A DNA stretch of 64,000 bases from Formosa sediminum. GTDB taxonomy: Bacteria; Bacteroidota; Bacteroidia; Flavobacteriales; Flavobacteriaceae. Positions 8,114-20,199 of the stretch are shown here, in pieces (position 1 is the first letter of the stretch; each line of letters begins with the position of its first letter). Where the stretch lies: NCBI RefSeq assembly GCF_007197735.1, contig NZ_CP041637.1:1860001-1924000 (forward strand), read 5' to 3'. Position numbers and translations under genes: made by a program. A model generated the notes under the pieces. That model ran no database searches. It had not been told where the DNA came from and was given only the letters and a program-made list of their open reading frames with translations.

Positions 8114-9919
8114 TTAATCGTTTGCTTCTTTTTGTAAAGTTGCTGGTTGTTTTACATTAGGCTTTAAATTTTGAATAGAATCTTTACTTGGAATATGTCT
8201 TGAGGCTTTACTTGGATTTTGAACATTTTTAGATTTATTAGTGTCTTCGGCTTTTTCGGCTCGATTTAATAATTCTTCATCAAAGAAATTGTCTTGGGGT
8301 ATATAAGGCTCAAGGCCTTTTATTACAGGTAGATTTAATGGTGGATCATCTTTAAATAAATCTTCTACACTTTTAGGACGTTCTTCCTCGCGCCAGTCAA
8401 AACCTCTTAATTTTGTGGCATTGGCAGGGTATTTAGATTCTGGAAATAGCGTCCCATCTACTTGGTTAATCTTTTTTAATTCGATAATCTCATTTTCGCT
8501 AAAGAACATAGAGATGTTTGCAGATTTAGATTTTTCTATTCCTATTAACTCTTGTTTATCATTCCTTGCATAATATATAGACTCTGCATTTCTTATAATG
8601 TCTACTTGTTTTAATTGATTTTTGTCGTTAAATAAACCGTATAATCTTTGTCCTGCAATTTGATTAAATCCTTTGCCAATAGTGTCTTTACTTATTATAA
8701 ATGCGTTTTCAAAGACAATAAGAGAGTCTAGTCGCTCTTCTTTTGCGTTGGATTTAATATGAATAGTATCTCCTGTCATTTGATTGCCTAGATTCCAAAT
8801 TATAGGGCGTCGTTTAACTGCAAAATTGTCTTTAGGAGATAATTCTGAAAGGTTTATAAGTTGGGTTAAACCGGTTTGTTGGTCCATATGAATAGAATCT
8901 GCTTTACCACTCATATCAGATTTATACATTTTTACATTTCTAAAGGCTCGAGTTATTCGGTGTTCTGGTTTCCCTGTTACCATTAGTGTATCTCCATGGA
9001 TGTATAGAGAATCGCGCTCTTGTACTGAAATAGCCAAGGCTCGTTTGGTAATGAAAACAGAGTCTTTTTCTCTAAAAACTTCTGCATAATGACCTTTAAT
9101 TACACTATTATTTAGAGTGTCTGTAACGGTTATGTTATTTGTTGCAGAAGCAAAGCTTTTGCTTCTATCAAAGTACAAACTATCACCCTCTATTGTTCGG
9201 TTATCGTAATCTATTCTAGAGTTTTTTATAAAATAACCAATGTCGCTTTTGGTATCGTAAAAACCGCGTTCGCAATATATTTTAGAAGTTTCTCCAGTAA
9301 TTGTACTGGGACCATACATGTAAGCTAGAGCATTTTCTGTGTAATAATCTAACTGTTCGGTATCTAATACATATTGTGGGTTAACTAGTTTTACTTTCTT
9401 TACAAATTGATATTTTTTTAGGTTCATGTAATAGCGCCCGATTGTACTCGTAATTGTTCCTGAAGAATCCCGAACTACAGTACCACCACTTTTATAAAAA
9501 GATTGTTGTTTTGCACGATCAAAATATAAGGTATCTGTAGTTAAAACAGAACTAGGTTCGGTTAAAACTACATTACCACTAGCAAATGCTAATTTGGTTT
9601 TTCCGCTGTATTCTACATATTTTGCATCCATATTTATAGTGTCACCTTGTTTCATTTTAACATTTCCGTATGCTTCTATGAAATCTTCATTACTATAAAA
9701 AATGGCTTGATCGCACCACATATTTACACCTTCGTGAATAATGTGAATTTGTCCAGAATCGTCTCGAGTTAAAATTTTAGCTCCAGGATATTTGGCTTCA
9801 CTGGTGGTTAAAAAACCAGAATATTCAATTTTAATACGTTTTTGTTGTTGTGCATTAAGCATACCAACCGTAATAAAAAAGAATATAATAAATAGATAGT
9901 GTAATTTAACTGTTTTCAA
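8114..9919 (-). CDS. OstA/LptA-like LPS transport protein
   Basis: A 601-residue exported protein with a signal peptide (KLHYLFIIFFFITVGMLNA, cleaved near residue 24). The body is a series of beta-strand units with repeats of the type D-x-(I/L)-Y-x-D and A-x-G-N-V, as in the OstA/LptA beta-jellyroll that binds lipid A in the periplasm and hands LPS to LptD. It is longer than a proteobacterial LptA and lacks an LptD barrel; the C-terminal 60 residues are lysine- and proline-rich and probably flexible. From the family I infer a role in the periplasmic bridge for lipopolysaccharide. It is followed closely by the aminotransferase gene. Confidence 0.8.
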   Translation of the reverse strand: MKTVKLHYLFIIFFFITVGMLNAQQQKRIKIEYSGFLTTSEAKYPGAKILTRDDSGQIHIIHEGVNMWCDQAIFYSNEDFIEAYGNVKMKQGDTINMDAKYVEYSGKTKLAFASGNVVLTEPSSVLTTDTLYFDRAKQQSFYKSGGTVVRDSSGTITSTIGRYYMNLKKYQFVKKVKLVNPQYVLDTEQLDYYTENALAYMYGPSTITGETSKIYCERGFYDTKSDIGYFIKNSRIDYDNRTIEGDSLYFDRSKSFASATNNITVTDTLNNSVIKGHYAEVFREKDSVFITKRALAISVQERDSLYIHGDTLMVTGKPEHRITRAFRNVKMYKSDMSGKADSIHMDQQTGLTQLINLSELSPKDNFAVKRRPIIWNLGNQMTGDTIHIKSNAKEERLDSLIVFENAFIISKDTIGKGFNQIAGQRLYGLFNDKNQLKQVDIIRNAESIYYARNDKQELIGIEKSKSANISMFFSENEIIELKKINQVDGTLFPESKYPANATKLRGFDWREEERPKSVEDLFKDDPPLNLPVIKGLEPYIPQDNFFDEELLNRAEKAEDTNKSKNVQNPSKASRHIPSKDSIQNLKPNVKQPATLQKEAND

Positions 9920-9989
9920 TTTGGAATATTTGTGGCAAAAATAAGGATATAAATGATTTTCGACAGTGATTTGTAAAACATTTAAGATA

Positions 9990-10028
9990 AAAAAAACCTG
10001 CTTAAAATGAATAAAAGCAGGTTTTTAT
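9990..10028 (-). terminator. Intrinsic terminator of purA
   Basis: AAAAACCTGCTT (9992-10003) pairs with AAGCAGGTTTTT (10015-10026). On the minus strand the stem ends in a T-run and it begins about 20 bp after the purA stop. Confidence 0.8.
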
Positions 10029-10047
10029 AAGTGATTAAAACTTAAAT

Positions 10048-11319
10048 TTATCTAAAAATAGTTTCTTTTCTATCTGGACCTACAGAAACAATAGTAATAG
10101 GTGTTTCTAAGGTTTTTTCTAAAAATTCGATATAGGCATTTAAAGATTTAGGAAGTTGAGAGTCTTCAGACATTTTAGTTAAATCTTCACTCCATCCTTC
10201 AAAATCAGTATAAATTGGCTCTACATTTTCTGGTTCTATATTATAAGGGAAATGTTCGATTACTTCTCCTTTATATTTATAAGCAGTACATACTTTTAAT
10301 GTTTTAAAACCAGACAATACATCTGCTTTCATCATCATAAGTTGTGTTACACCATTAACTTGGCAAGCATATTTTAAAGCCACAAGGTCTAACCAACCAC
10401 AACGACGCGCACGTCCTGTAGTTGCACCAAATTCGTGTCCTACTTTAGCCATTGTTGCACCATCTTCATCAAATAATTCTGTTGGGAATGGCCCAGAACC
10501 TACACGTGTAGTATATGCTTTAAATATCCCGAATACCTCACCAATTTGGTTAGGAGCAACTCCTAAGCCTGTACAAGCCCCTGCAGCAGTGGTATTACTA
10601 GATGTTACAAATGGATATGTTCCGAAATCGATATCTAAAAGTGAACCTTGAGCACCTTCTGCAAGTATGGTTTTTCCTGCTTTTTGAGCTTGGTACACAT
10701 ATTCTTCAGAATCAATAAATTTTAAAGATTTTAAGACTTCAACAGCTTCAAAAAATTCAGTTTCAAGTTCTGCTAAATTGTATTGAATTTCAACATTGTA
10801 AAAACCAATCATAGCTTCATGCTTATCAGCCAAAGCTCTATAGCGGTCTTTCCAATCTTCTAATTCTAAGTCTCCAACTCGCATACCGTTACGACCTGTT
10901 TTGTCCATATAAGTTGGGCCAATACCTTTTAAAGTAGAGCCAATCTTAGCTTTTCCCTTAGAGGTTTCACTAGCTGCATCTAACAAACGGTGTGTTGGTA
11001 AAATTATATGTGCTTTACGTGAAATAAGAAGTGACTTTCTGTAATCTACATCTTGTTCTTCTAGCTTATCTAATTCTTTCTTAAAGATTACTGGGTCTAT
11101 AACCACACCGTTACCTACTAAATTCATAGCATCATCATGGAAAATACCTGAAGGAATGGTGTGTAAAACGTGTTTTTTACCGTTAAAAACTAGTGTGTGT
11201 CCTGCATTTGGACCACCCTGAAAACGAGCAATAACATTATATTTTGAGGTAAGAACGTCAACAATTTTTCCTTTGCCTTCGTCTCCCCATTGTAACCCTA
11301 GTAGTAAATCTACTGCCAT
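10048..11319 (-). CDS. purA: Adenylosuccinate synthase
   Basis: Joins IMP and aspartate using GTP to give adenylosuccinate, the first committed step to AMP. The protein starts with the P-loop QWGDEGKGKIVD at residues 10-21, followed by GGPNAGHT at about 35-42 and GIGPTYMDKTGR near residue 132, all diagnostic. A further conserved GSGPFPTEL stretch lies near residue 273. The length of 423 residues is normal. It lies 12 bp downstream of the Fur-family gene and in the spoT-fur-purA order that is common in flavobacteria. This places a stringent-response enzyme next to a GTP-consuming enzyme that ppGpp inhibits in other bacteria, though any link through operon structure is inference. Confidence 0.97.
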   Translation of the reverse strand: MAVDLLLGLQWGDEGKGKIVDVLTSKYNVIARFQGGPNAGHTLVFNGKKHVLHTIPSGIFHDDAMNLVGNGVVIDPVIFKKELDKLEEQDVDYRKSLLISRKAHIILPTHRLLDAASETSKGKAKIGSTLKGIGPTYMDKTGRNGMRVGDLELEDWKDRYRALADKHEAMIGFYNVEIQYNLAELETEFFEAVEVLKSLKFIDSEEYVYQAQKAGKTILAEGAQGSLLDIDFGTYPFVTSSNTTAAGACTGLGVAPNQIGEVFGIFKAYTTRVGSGPFPTELFDEDGATMAKVGHEFGATTGRARRCGWLDLVALKYACQVNGVTQLMMMKADVLSGFKTLKVCTAYKYKGEVIEHFPYNIEPENVEPIYTDFEGWSEDLTKMSEDSQLPKSLNAYIEFLEKTLETPITIVSVGPDRKETIFR

Positions 11320-11331
11320 TATAAAAATTTA

Positions 11332-14035
<2,704 letters not shown>

Positions 14036-14107
14036 CTAAAAGTAGTATAAAGAATATTAATTTACAACAGTTTTAATCTTTTTTGATTAGGGTTTTCTGT
14101 TTAGATT

Positions 14108-14785
14108 TTACTGAGAAGATAACGCTTTTATTACAGTTTTCATACCTGTAGAAGCTTTTTCTTTGATTGTATTAATATGCTTGTCGTAAATTTTTGCAGG
14201 GTTTGGATCGATGTAAAAAATAGGTGTGCCATCAGGGACATAATCTTTTAAACCTGCGGCAGGATATACTTGCATAGAGGTCCCGACAATAATTAATATG
14301 TCGGCCGTTTTACATACGTCTATTGCTGGATCTATCATGGGTACAGCCTCTCCGAACCAAACGATATGTGGCCGTATTTGGTGTCCTTTTGCGCATAGAT
14401 CTCCAAGTTTTATATCTGTATCCCAAGGTAATATTTCATGGTTATCTACACTTCTAGCTTTTAATAACTCTCCATGTAAATGTAATACATTTGTACTACC
14501 TGCACGTTCATGTAAATCGTCTACATTTTGCGTAATTATTGTTACTTTATATTGTTTTTCTAATGCGGCTAAGTCGTAATGTGCACTGTTAGGTTTTGCA
14601 TTTAACAATTGCTTGCGCCGTTCGTTATAAAAGGTTAAAACTAATTCTGGGTTTTTAGCAAAGCCTTCTGGCGTTGCAACATCCATAACATTATGTCCTT
14701 CCCATAAACCATCTGCATCTCTAAAAGTCTTTAAACCACTTTCGGCACTTACTCCTGCGCCACTAAGTACAACTATATGTTTCAT
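14108..14785 (-). CDS. Sir2-family NAD-dependent protein deacylase (class III, zinc cysteines missing)
   Basis: A 225-residue sirtuin that removes acyl groups from lysines using NAD. The family motifs are clear: GAGVSAESGLKTFRDADGLW at residues 9-28, TQNVDDLHERAGS near residue 99, HLHGELLK near residue 117 with the catalytic histidine, VWFGEAVP near residue 158 and IIVGTSMQVYPA near residue 182. FYNERRKQ near residue 53 holds the tyrosine and arginine that in SIRT5 and CobB read negatively charged acyl groups, which suggests desuccinylase activity. The zinc tetrad is not there: ARSVDNH replaces the first CxxC and LCAKGH holds a single Cys. The gene stands alone, divergent from the TrmH-like gene 60 bp away. 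Confidence 0.9.
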   Translation of the reverse strand: MKHIVVLSGAGVSAESGLKTFRDADGLWEGHNVMDVATPEGFAKNPELVLTFYNERRKQLLNAKPNSAHYDLAALEKQYKVTIITQNVDDLHERAGSTNVLHLHGELLKARSVDNHEILPWDTDIKLGDLCAKGHQIRPHIVWFGEAVPMIDPAIDVCKTADILIIVGTSMQVYPAAGLKDYVPDGTPIFYIDPNPAKIYDKHINTIKEKASTGMKTVIKALSSQ

Positions 14786-14846
14786 AATTTAAAAATAAGA
14801 AATCATTTTTATAAATTCGACAATTCATAAAACTGAATTTATATTC

Positions 14847-15509
14847 ATGATCGATTTAAAACTGCTAGAACATTTAGAAAATATAATAACGCCCGAACGT
14901 AAAGCACGATTTGACGCTGTGTTACCGGAACGTACCAAGTATTTTACTGTGGCTACTGAAGATGTGTATCAGTTGCATAATACCAGTGCAGTTATAAGAA
15001 GTTGCGATGTATTTGGTATACAGGAAGTAAATATTGTTGAAGAAACAAACTCAAAACGCATTGACCGAGAGATTGCTATGGGGGCTCAAAAATGGGTGGA
15101 CTTAAATCGATATAATCATGTAAAAGATTGTATTTCAGATTTAAAACAAAAAGGATATCAAATAGTTGCAACCACGCCACACGAAAATGATTGTGAGTTA
15201 CATGATTTTAATATTAATAAACCGTCGTGTTTCTTTTTTGGACGAGAAACTGAAGGCTTGTCTCAAGCAGTTTTAGATGAAGCAGATTGTTTTTTAAAAA
15301 TTCCGATGGTTGGATTTACCGAGAGTTTAAACATTTCTGTCTCTGCAGCGATTATTTTACAACATGTTACTACAAAGTTAAAACGAACAGATATTGAATG
15401 GCAGCTTTCTGAAAACGAACAGTTAGAAAAACGCATGGATTGGATTAAAAAATCCATTAAAAGTTACGATCAAATCGTGGCTAATTTTTATAAAAGTAAC
15501 CCGATATAA
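14847..15509 (+). CDS. SpoU/TrmH-family RNA 2'-O-methyltransferase
   Basis: A 220-residue SPOUT methyltransferase using S-adenosylmethionine. The three knot motifs are present: HNTSAVIRSCDVFG near residue 43 (motif I, with N and R), FFFGRETEGLS near residue 131 (motif II) and IPMVGFTESLNISVSAAI near residue 152 (motif III). These match TrmH, which methylates G18 in tRNA, better than the rRNA enzymes because the N-terminal region begins with the typical PERKARFDAVLPERT segment. No separate L30-like domain is present. The RNA target is inferred from similarity. It is monocistronic and divergent from the sirtuin gene. Confidence 0.88.
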   Translation: MIDLKLLEHLENIITPERKARFDAVLPERTKYFTVATEDVYQLHNTSAVIRSCDVFGIQEVNIVEETNSKRIDREIAMGAQKWVDLNRYNHVKDCISDLKQKGYQIVATTPHENDCELHDFNINKPSCFFFGRETEGLSQAVLDEADCFLKIPMVGFTESLNISVSAAIILQHVTTKLKRTDIEWQLSENEQLEKRMDWIKKSIKSYDQIVANFYKSNPI

Positions 15510-15607
15510 TTACTGTTCTTGTCGTCTAGTTTTTAGTTATATTTGAGATAAATTTTAACGTTTACTAAAATGTTACAACAGACTACTTTATAACTAAATT
15601 AACTATC

Positions 15608-17353
15608 ATGACAATAACCCAAGTAACTAATTATGTATTTGCTTTTGCATTGCTATTTACCGCAAGTTCTTATGGACAAGTGGTGAGTACAACAACCCAA
15701 TTAGAGTCGGCTTTAGCCAACGCTACACCAGGTAGTACAATTACTCTAGCTAATAAAACGTGGACTAATGTTGAATTGAGTATTAACAAATCAGGTACTC
15801 AAGATCAGCCTATAATTATAGAAGCACAAACGTCTGGTAGTGTGTTTTTTGAAGGAAATTCTCATGTTAAATTAGGAGGGAAGTATATAATCTTTAAAGG
15901 CATCGTTTTTCAAAATGCTTCAAACATAGATACAGATACTCCAGTAATAGAATTTAAATCGGCTCAAGATTGTAATTATTGCACTGTAACAGATATTAAA
16001 ATAGACGCTTACAATGGTACAAACGCCCAAGAAAAAGAAACGTTTAAATGGATTTTATTAAGAGGAACTCATAACGAGGTAAGTTATTCTTCTTTTATAG
16101 GAAAACATGGGGTAGGTAGTATTATTAATGATAACAGAAGCTCTACAGAGGCAAATTATCATAAAATTCATCATAATTATTTTGCAGATAGAACTCCTGT
16201 GGGGGAAATCAATGATTTAAACGATCAAGATGCCATTAGATTAGGAAGTAGTTCAACATCTTTATCCGATTCTTACAGCGAAGTTTACAATAACTATTTC
16301 TACAATTTTAGTGGCGAAATTGAAGTGATTTCAAATAAAAGCGGAAAGAATAAATACTACAATAACACATTTGAAGATTATCAAGGCGCACTTACATTGC
16401 GTCATGGTAATGGCTGTGAAGTATATAACAATTTCTTTTTTGCGAATAAAAACGTGTTTAGCGGGGGGATACGTGTTATGGGAGAAAATCATAATATTTA
16501 TAATAATTATATTGAAGGTGTTAATTCTAAAAAGCCAGACGGATCTACTTCTGGAGGAACGGGCGGAATTAATGTGTCTAACGGAAAACCTGATAGCTCA
16601 TTAAATGAATATTATCAGGTTAAAAATGTGAATATTGTAAATAATACTTTTGTTGATTGTGACTACGGATTAAGAATAGGGACTAAAATTAAAAGTACAA
16701 ATACGCTTGCTCCAGAAAATGTAATTGTAGCTAATAACTTGATTTACGAGAATACGGTTAAAGCCATTCAAGTAATTACAGAACTTATCGGCACTTTATC
16801 TAAGTTTGAGGGAAATATTAAACAAAATGGGACTTGGGATATAGATACTGATGCAGATGGAAATATATCTGTAACGTCTGGACTATTGTCTTCTCAAGAT
16901 AATTTTTATCGCATAGTGGCTGGTAGTGATGCTGTTAATGCAGGAAAAGGATCGTATTCATTTTTAACTGAAGATATTCTTGGAGGGATAAGACCTAGTA
17001 ACTTTGATGTAGGAGCAGAAGAGTTAAATGCAGGAGGTGTATCTTTTCCTTATAGTCAATTAGATGTTGGAGTAACAGTTGGTTTTGGAGGAAAATCTAC
17101 TCTGGGTATTGGTGAGGCATCCATACAAGATACTAAACTTCTTATTTATCCATTGCCGTCTAAGAGCGATTATATTAATGTGTCTTTAGGTAATCGTATT
17201 TTAGGAACGGTTGAAATCGCAGATATGTCTGGCCGAATAGTTTTAAAAACGTATTGCAATACTACCAAAGCAGAACTTTTGGTTAGTACACTTAAAACGG
17301 GAACTTATATAGTAAAAGTACAAGATGTTTCTAAAAAAATTGTAATTAAATAA
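15608..17353 (+). CDS. Secreted polysaccharide lyase family 6 (alginate lyase/chondroitinase-B-like) with T9SS sorting domain
   Basis: A 581-residue secreted enzyme. It has a signal peptide (residues 1-23, ending near SSYG), a right-handed beta-helix from about 25 to 480, and a T9SS type A sorting domain from about 505 to 581 (LLIYPLPS, then TGTYIVKVQD and final KKIVIK). Catalytic positions match PL6: the lysine in ISNKSGKNKYYNN near residue 245 and the arginine in LTLRHGNG near residue 261. PL6 members break down alginate or dermatan sulfate by beta-elimination. Substrate cannot be fixed by eye, but marine flavobacteria mostly use this family on alginate. There is no SusCD pair or other lyase beside it, so it is not in a visible utilisation locus. 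Confidence 0.88.
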   Translation: MTITQVTNYVFAFALLFTASSYGQVVSTTTQLESALANATPGSTITLANKTWTNVELSINKSGTQDQPIIIEAQTSGSVFFEGNSHVKLGGKYIIFKGIVFQNASNIDTDTPVIEFKSAQDCNYCTVTDIKIDAYNGTNAQEKETFKWILLRGTHNEVSYSSFIGKHGVGSIINDNRSSTEANYHKIHHNYFADRTPVGEINDLNDQDAIRLGSSSTSLSDSYSEVYNNYFYNFSGEIEVISNKSGKNKYYNNTFEDYQGALTLRHGNGCEVYNNFFFANKNVFSGGIRVMGENHNIYNNYIEGVNSKKPDGSTSGGTGGINVSNGKPDSSLNEYYQVKNVNIVNNTFVDCDYGLRIGTKIKSTNTLAPENVIVANNLIYENTVKAIQVITELIGTLSKFEGNIKQNGTWDIDTDADGNISVTSGLLSSQDNFYRIVAGSDAVNAGKGSYSFLTEDILGGIRPSNFDVGAEELNAGGVSFPYSQLDVGVTVGFGGKSTLGIGEASIQDTKLLIYPLPSKSDYINVSLGNRILGTVEIADMSGRIVLKTYCNTTKAELLVSTLKTGTYIVKVQDVSKKIVIK

Positions 17354-17384
17354 ACGCTATATTTTATAAATGGATTTAATTTAA

Positions 17385-17415
17385 AAAGGGTGTTTCTATA
17401 AAAGAAACACCCTTT
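17385..17415. terminator. Hairpin after the PL6 gene
   Basis: AAAGGGTGTTTC (17385-17396) pairs with GAAACACCCTTT (17404-17415), a perfect 12-bp stem. The T-run is on the minus-strand side (TTTTTAAATT), so it serves the minus-strand response regulator operon better than the PL6 gene, though it probably stops both. Confidence 0.6.
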
Positions 17416-17440
17416 GGGGTCTTAAAAAAATTAGATTAAT

Positions 17441-17467
17441 AGCAGTGTTATATTGATTAACACTGCT
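17441..17467. repeat. Second hairpin, 10-bp perfect stem
   Basis: AGCAGTGTTA (17441-17450) and TAACACTGCT (17458-17467) pair perfectly over a 7-nt loop. No T-run flanks it on either strand, so it may be an RNA-stabilising element or protein site rather than a terminator. Confidence 0.5.
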
Positions 17468-17505
17468 AAAGTATGCATGTTATTTAGTTTATACAATGCG
17501 TAGGT

Positions 17506-18138
17506 CTACGTATTAAATATATTAGGATGTGTTTTTAACCAAACAAAAAGGGCATTTTGGTTTGTAGTATCTATTTCTAATTTTTTTATAATATTACTTC
17601 GGTGCTTTTCAACAGTACGCTTAGATATAAATAATTCTTCAGCGATTTGATTGCTATTTAGGTTTTTATTTAAATAGCTTAAAATTTTTAGTTCACTGGG
17701 CGTGAGTTTTACAATATTAGCATCTGCTTTAACGTTAAATAAAGAGTTGCTTTTTAAGTTTTCGCCAATGTAATTGGTGTTGTTATTTATGTGTTCTAAG
17801 CAGGATTCTAACTCTTCTAGAGCACTGTCTTTAGTGAGATAACCATGTATAGATTTGCCAACTTCTTTTAAAATAGATTCTTGTTTATGTAAGGTTAAAA
17901 TGATAACTTTTGTGTGGGCTTGATGTCGTTTAAGTTGTAGTGCTATTTCTAAACCATTTAGTTTTGGCATATCAAAATCTAAAATTGCAATGTCGGGTTT
18001 TAAATCTATAATTTTATGATATGCTGTATTTCCATCTGTGGCTGTTGAAATAACTTTAAACCATTTTTTTTCTAAAAACTCTTTGGTCCCATTTAACAAT
18101 AAAGGGTGGTCGTCTGCAAGTAAAATAGTAGTAGACAT
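17506..18138 (-). CDS. LuxR/NarL-family response regulator
   Basis: A 210-residue regulator. The receiver domain has DDHPLLL at residue 9 and the phosphoacceptor Asp54 in AILDFDMPKLNG, with a conserved lysine in YLTKDSA near residue 109. The C-terminal half is a LuxR-type helix-turn-helix: LTPSELKILSYL near residue 145 and ISKRTVEKHRSNIIKKL near residue 175. It begins 3 bp after the TPR histidine kinase gene, so the two are a cognate two-component pair. The DNA targets are unknown, and no sensory ligand is suggested by the neighbours. Confidence 0.92.
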   Translation of the reverse strand: MSTTILLADDHPLLLNGTKEFLEKKWFKVISTATDGNTAYHKIIDLKPDIAILDFDMPKLNGLEIALQLKRHQAHTKVIILTLHKQESILKEVGKSIHGYLTKDSALEELESCLEHINNNTNYIGENLKSNSLFNVKADANIVKLTPSELKILSYLNKNLNSNQIAEELFISKRTVEKHRSNIIKKLEIDTTNQNALFVWLKTHPNIFNT

Positions 18139-18141
18139 GTT

Positions 18142-20166
18142 TTATTTTTTTTGAATTTTTATTTGAATAATTGTTTCTTTCCCTTTAGTAGAATCTATAC
18201 TTAGTTGTGCACCAACTAATCTAGCACGTTCTTTTAAAGTTTTCATTCCTAAGCTATTTAGTAATTTTGAGTTTTCGGTAATATCAAAGCCAATACCGTT
18301 GTCTTTTATTTGAAAGATAACAGCATCTTTTAAATTACTAAGACTTACAATACAAGCGTTGGCTTTAGAATGTTTCTCGACATTGTTTAAGCATTCTTGA
18401 ATCATTCTATAGATGTAAATTTCTTTATCTTTCGGAATATCTAGGGTATCTATTTCGATATCTTCGGAATAGAATATGGTTGAATTTTTTTGAAAATTTT
18501 CTATCGTATTTTTGATAGATTTTATTAAGCCTAACGTTTCAAATTGAAATGGATGTAATTGCTGAGATATGGTTCTTACTTCATTAATAGCGCCATCTAC
18601 TAAAGCTGTGTCTGTAGTGTTTTTATTCTCTAAGAAGATTTTATTTTTAATGAGTAATAAGCTTTGTCCCACACTATCATGTAGTTCGCTTGAAATGCGT
18701 TTTCGTTCAGCTTCAACGCTCTGTATAAGATCTTGAGCAAAGGTTTTTTGAAGCTGTATGTTTCTTTGGGTGTATTTACGTGAGCGCCATAAATAAATAA
18801 TAGAAAAAATAGCAATAAGAATAATTATGCTTAACCAAAATAATTGAGCTTTTCTGCTATTTTGTTCGTCTAATAATAGAATTTCATTGTTCTGATCTTT
18901 TATTTTTTGATCGCGTTTGTTGGTCTCGTAAAGCGTTTGGTAATAACTTAACGCATTGTTTTTTTGAATAGATTTTAAAGAATCTTCAATTTTCTTTGAA
19001 GCTTTTAAGTGGGTGTATGCATCTTCATATAGGTTTAATTTTTCGTATATTTTAGCTAGTAAAGTTTCGGCATCTTCTACACTTTCAATGCTGTTGGAGT
19101 GTTTTGCAACATCAAGATACTTTAAATTCCATTGTAAGGCGGTAGTATAATCCTTTTCCGCATAAGCTAAATGACTACAGGCTCTGTAGTAATAATTCTC
19201 GTAAATGCCTTCAATATTCTTTTTATCTTCTTTTAATGTTTTTAAGTAGGATCTTGCCTTGGTTATACTATCGTTTTCTGCATAAGCAATAATTAAAATA
19301 TTTAATATTATTGGCTTAAAGAACTCGTAATTGTCTGATTTTTTATTTACCTCAACCGCTTTATGTAAGTTTTTTATGCGCTCTTGTTGTAAATCTTGTT
19401 TTTTGTAATCTGATGCTCTGTTAACATATAAGGATACAAGTAAACCATAATTTTTTGTTAATTCTGCTAATGCTATGGCTTGATCACGCTCTTCTTTTGC
19501 TTCTTTTAAAAAACCATTCTCGCTGTATAAAATAGACAAAGCATTTTTAGAAGCAATAATGTTGAAGGTGTCTTTTACTGTAACAAAAATTTTAGAAGCT
19601 TCTTGTAGGCTTTGCGATGCTTTAGGGAATTGACCTTCGTCTATATATGCATAACCTTGGTTTAAGAATCCAAAAGCTTTTACTCGGTTATCTCCAGATT
19701 TTTCAGCATATGTTATAGCCTTATCGTAATACGACATGGCTGTGTCTACTTCTTTTATAAAATAATAACTATCTCCAGCATCTATATATATGCCAGCAAG
19801 ATTTCTGTCTGATATTTTGTCTTTTACAAGTTTAAAATAAGTATTGAAAATAGTAATGCCTTCTTCCGGTTCGCCCAAAACATTATTGTAATAATTTATA
19901 AGTCTCTGGGTGTTTATAGACGCTAGATTAAGAGAATCTATGTCAATGGCATAGTTTATAGTAGCTCTACATATAGAGTCGAAACCTAGTTCTGTTTTTT
20001 GAAAAGTAAGGTTTGTTAAACTATCTAATAATTTTAATTTTTGCCCTTTATTTGATTCAGAACTAATTTGCACTTTCAACGCATCAATGCCATGCTGATG
20101 CGTTGAATTTTGTGCAACTATAATTGTATTAGTTAAGAGAATTATGACTAATAATAGTTGTTTCAT
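18142..20166 (-). CDS. TPR-containing NarL-type sensor histidine kinase
   Basis: A 674-residue membrane sensor. It has a signal peptide (LLLVIILLTNTIIVAQ), a periplasmic tetratricopeptide array from about residue 60 to 400, a membrane segment LFWLSIIILIAIFSIIYLW near residue 440, a short coiled linker, and a HisKA_3 dimerisation domain with the phosphorylated histidine in SSELHDSVGQ near residue 494. The HATPase domain follows with ECLNNVEKHSKA near residue 590 (N-box) and DNGIGFD near residue 620. This architecture of TPR plus HisKA_3 is frequent in Bacteroidota and signals to the adjacent LuxR-type regulator, whose gene follows 3 bp later. Confidence 0.92.
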   Translation of the reverse strand: MKQLLLVIILLTNTIIVAQNSTHQHGIDALKVQISSESNKGQKLKLLDSLTNLTFQKTELGFDSICRATINYAIDIDSLNLASINTQRLINYYNNVLGEPEEGITIFNTYFKLVKDKISDRNLAGIYIDAGDSYYFIKEVDTAMSYYDKAITYAEKSGDNRVKAFGFLNQGYAYIDEGQFPKASQSLQEASKIFVTVKDTFNIIASKNALSILYSENGFLKEAKEERDQAIALAELTKNYGLLVSLYVNRASDYKKQDLQQERIKNLHKAVEVNKKSDNYEFFKPIILNILIIAYAENDSITKARSYLKTLKEDKKNIEGIYENYYYRACSHLAYAEKDYTTALQWNLKYLDVAKHSNSIESVEDAETLLAKIYEKLNLYEDAYTHLKASKKIEDSLKSIQKNNALSYYQTLYETNKRDQKIKDQNNEILLLDEQNSRKAQLFWLSIIILIAIFSIIYLWRSRKYTQRNIQLQKTFAQDLIQSVEAERKRISSELHDSVGQSLLLIKNKIFLENKNTTDTALVDGAINEVRTISQQLHPFQFETLGLIKSIKNTIENFQKNSTIFYSEDIEIDTLDIPKDKEIYIYRMIQECLNNVEKHSKANACIVSLSNLKDAVIFQIKDNGIGFDITENSKLLNSLGMKTLKERARLVGAQLSIDSTKGKETIIQIKIQKK

Positions 20167-20199
20167 TGGGACCGTTTATATAAACGAAAGTAATGAAAT

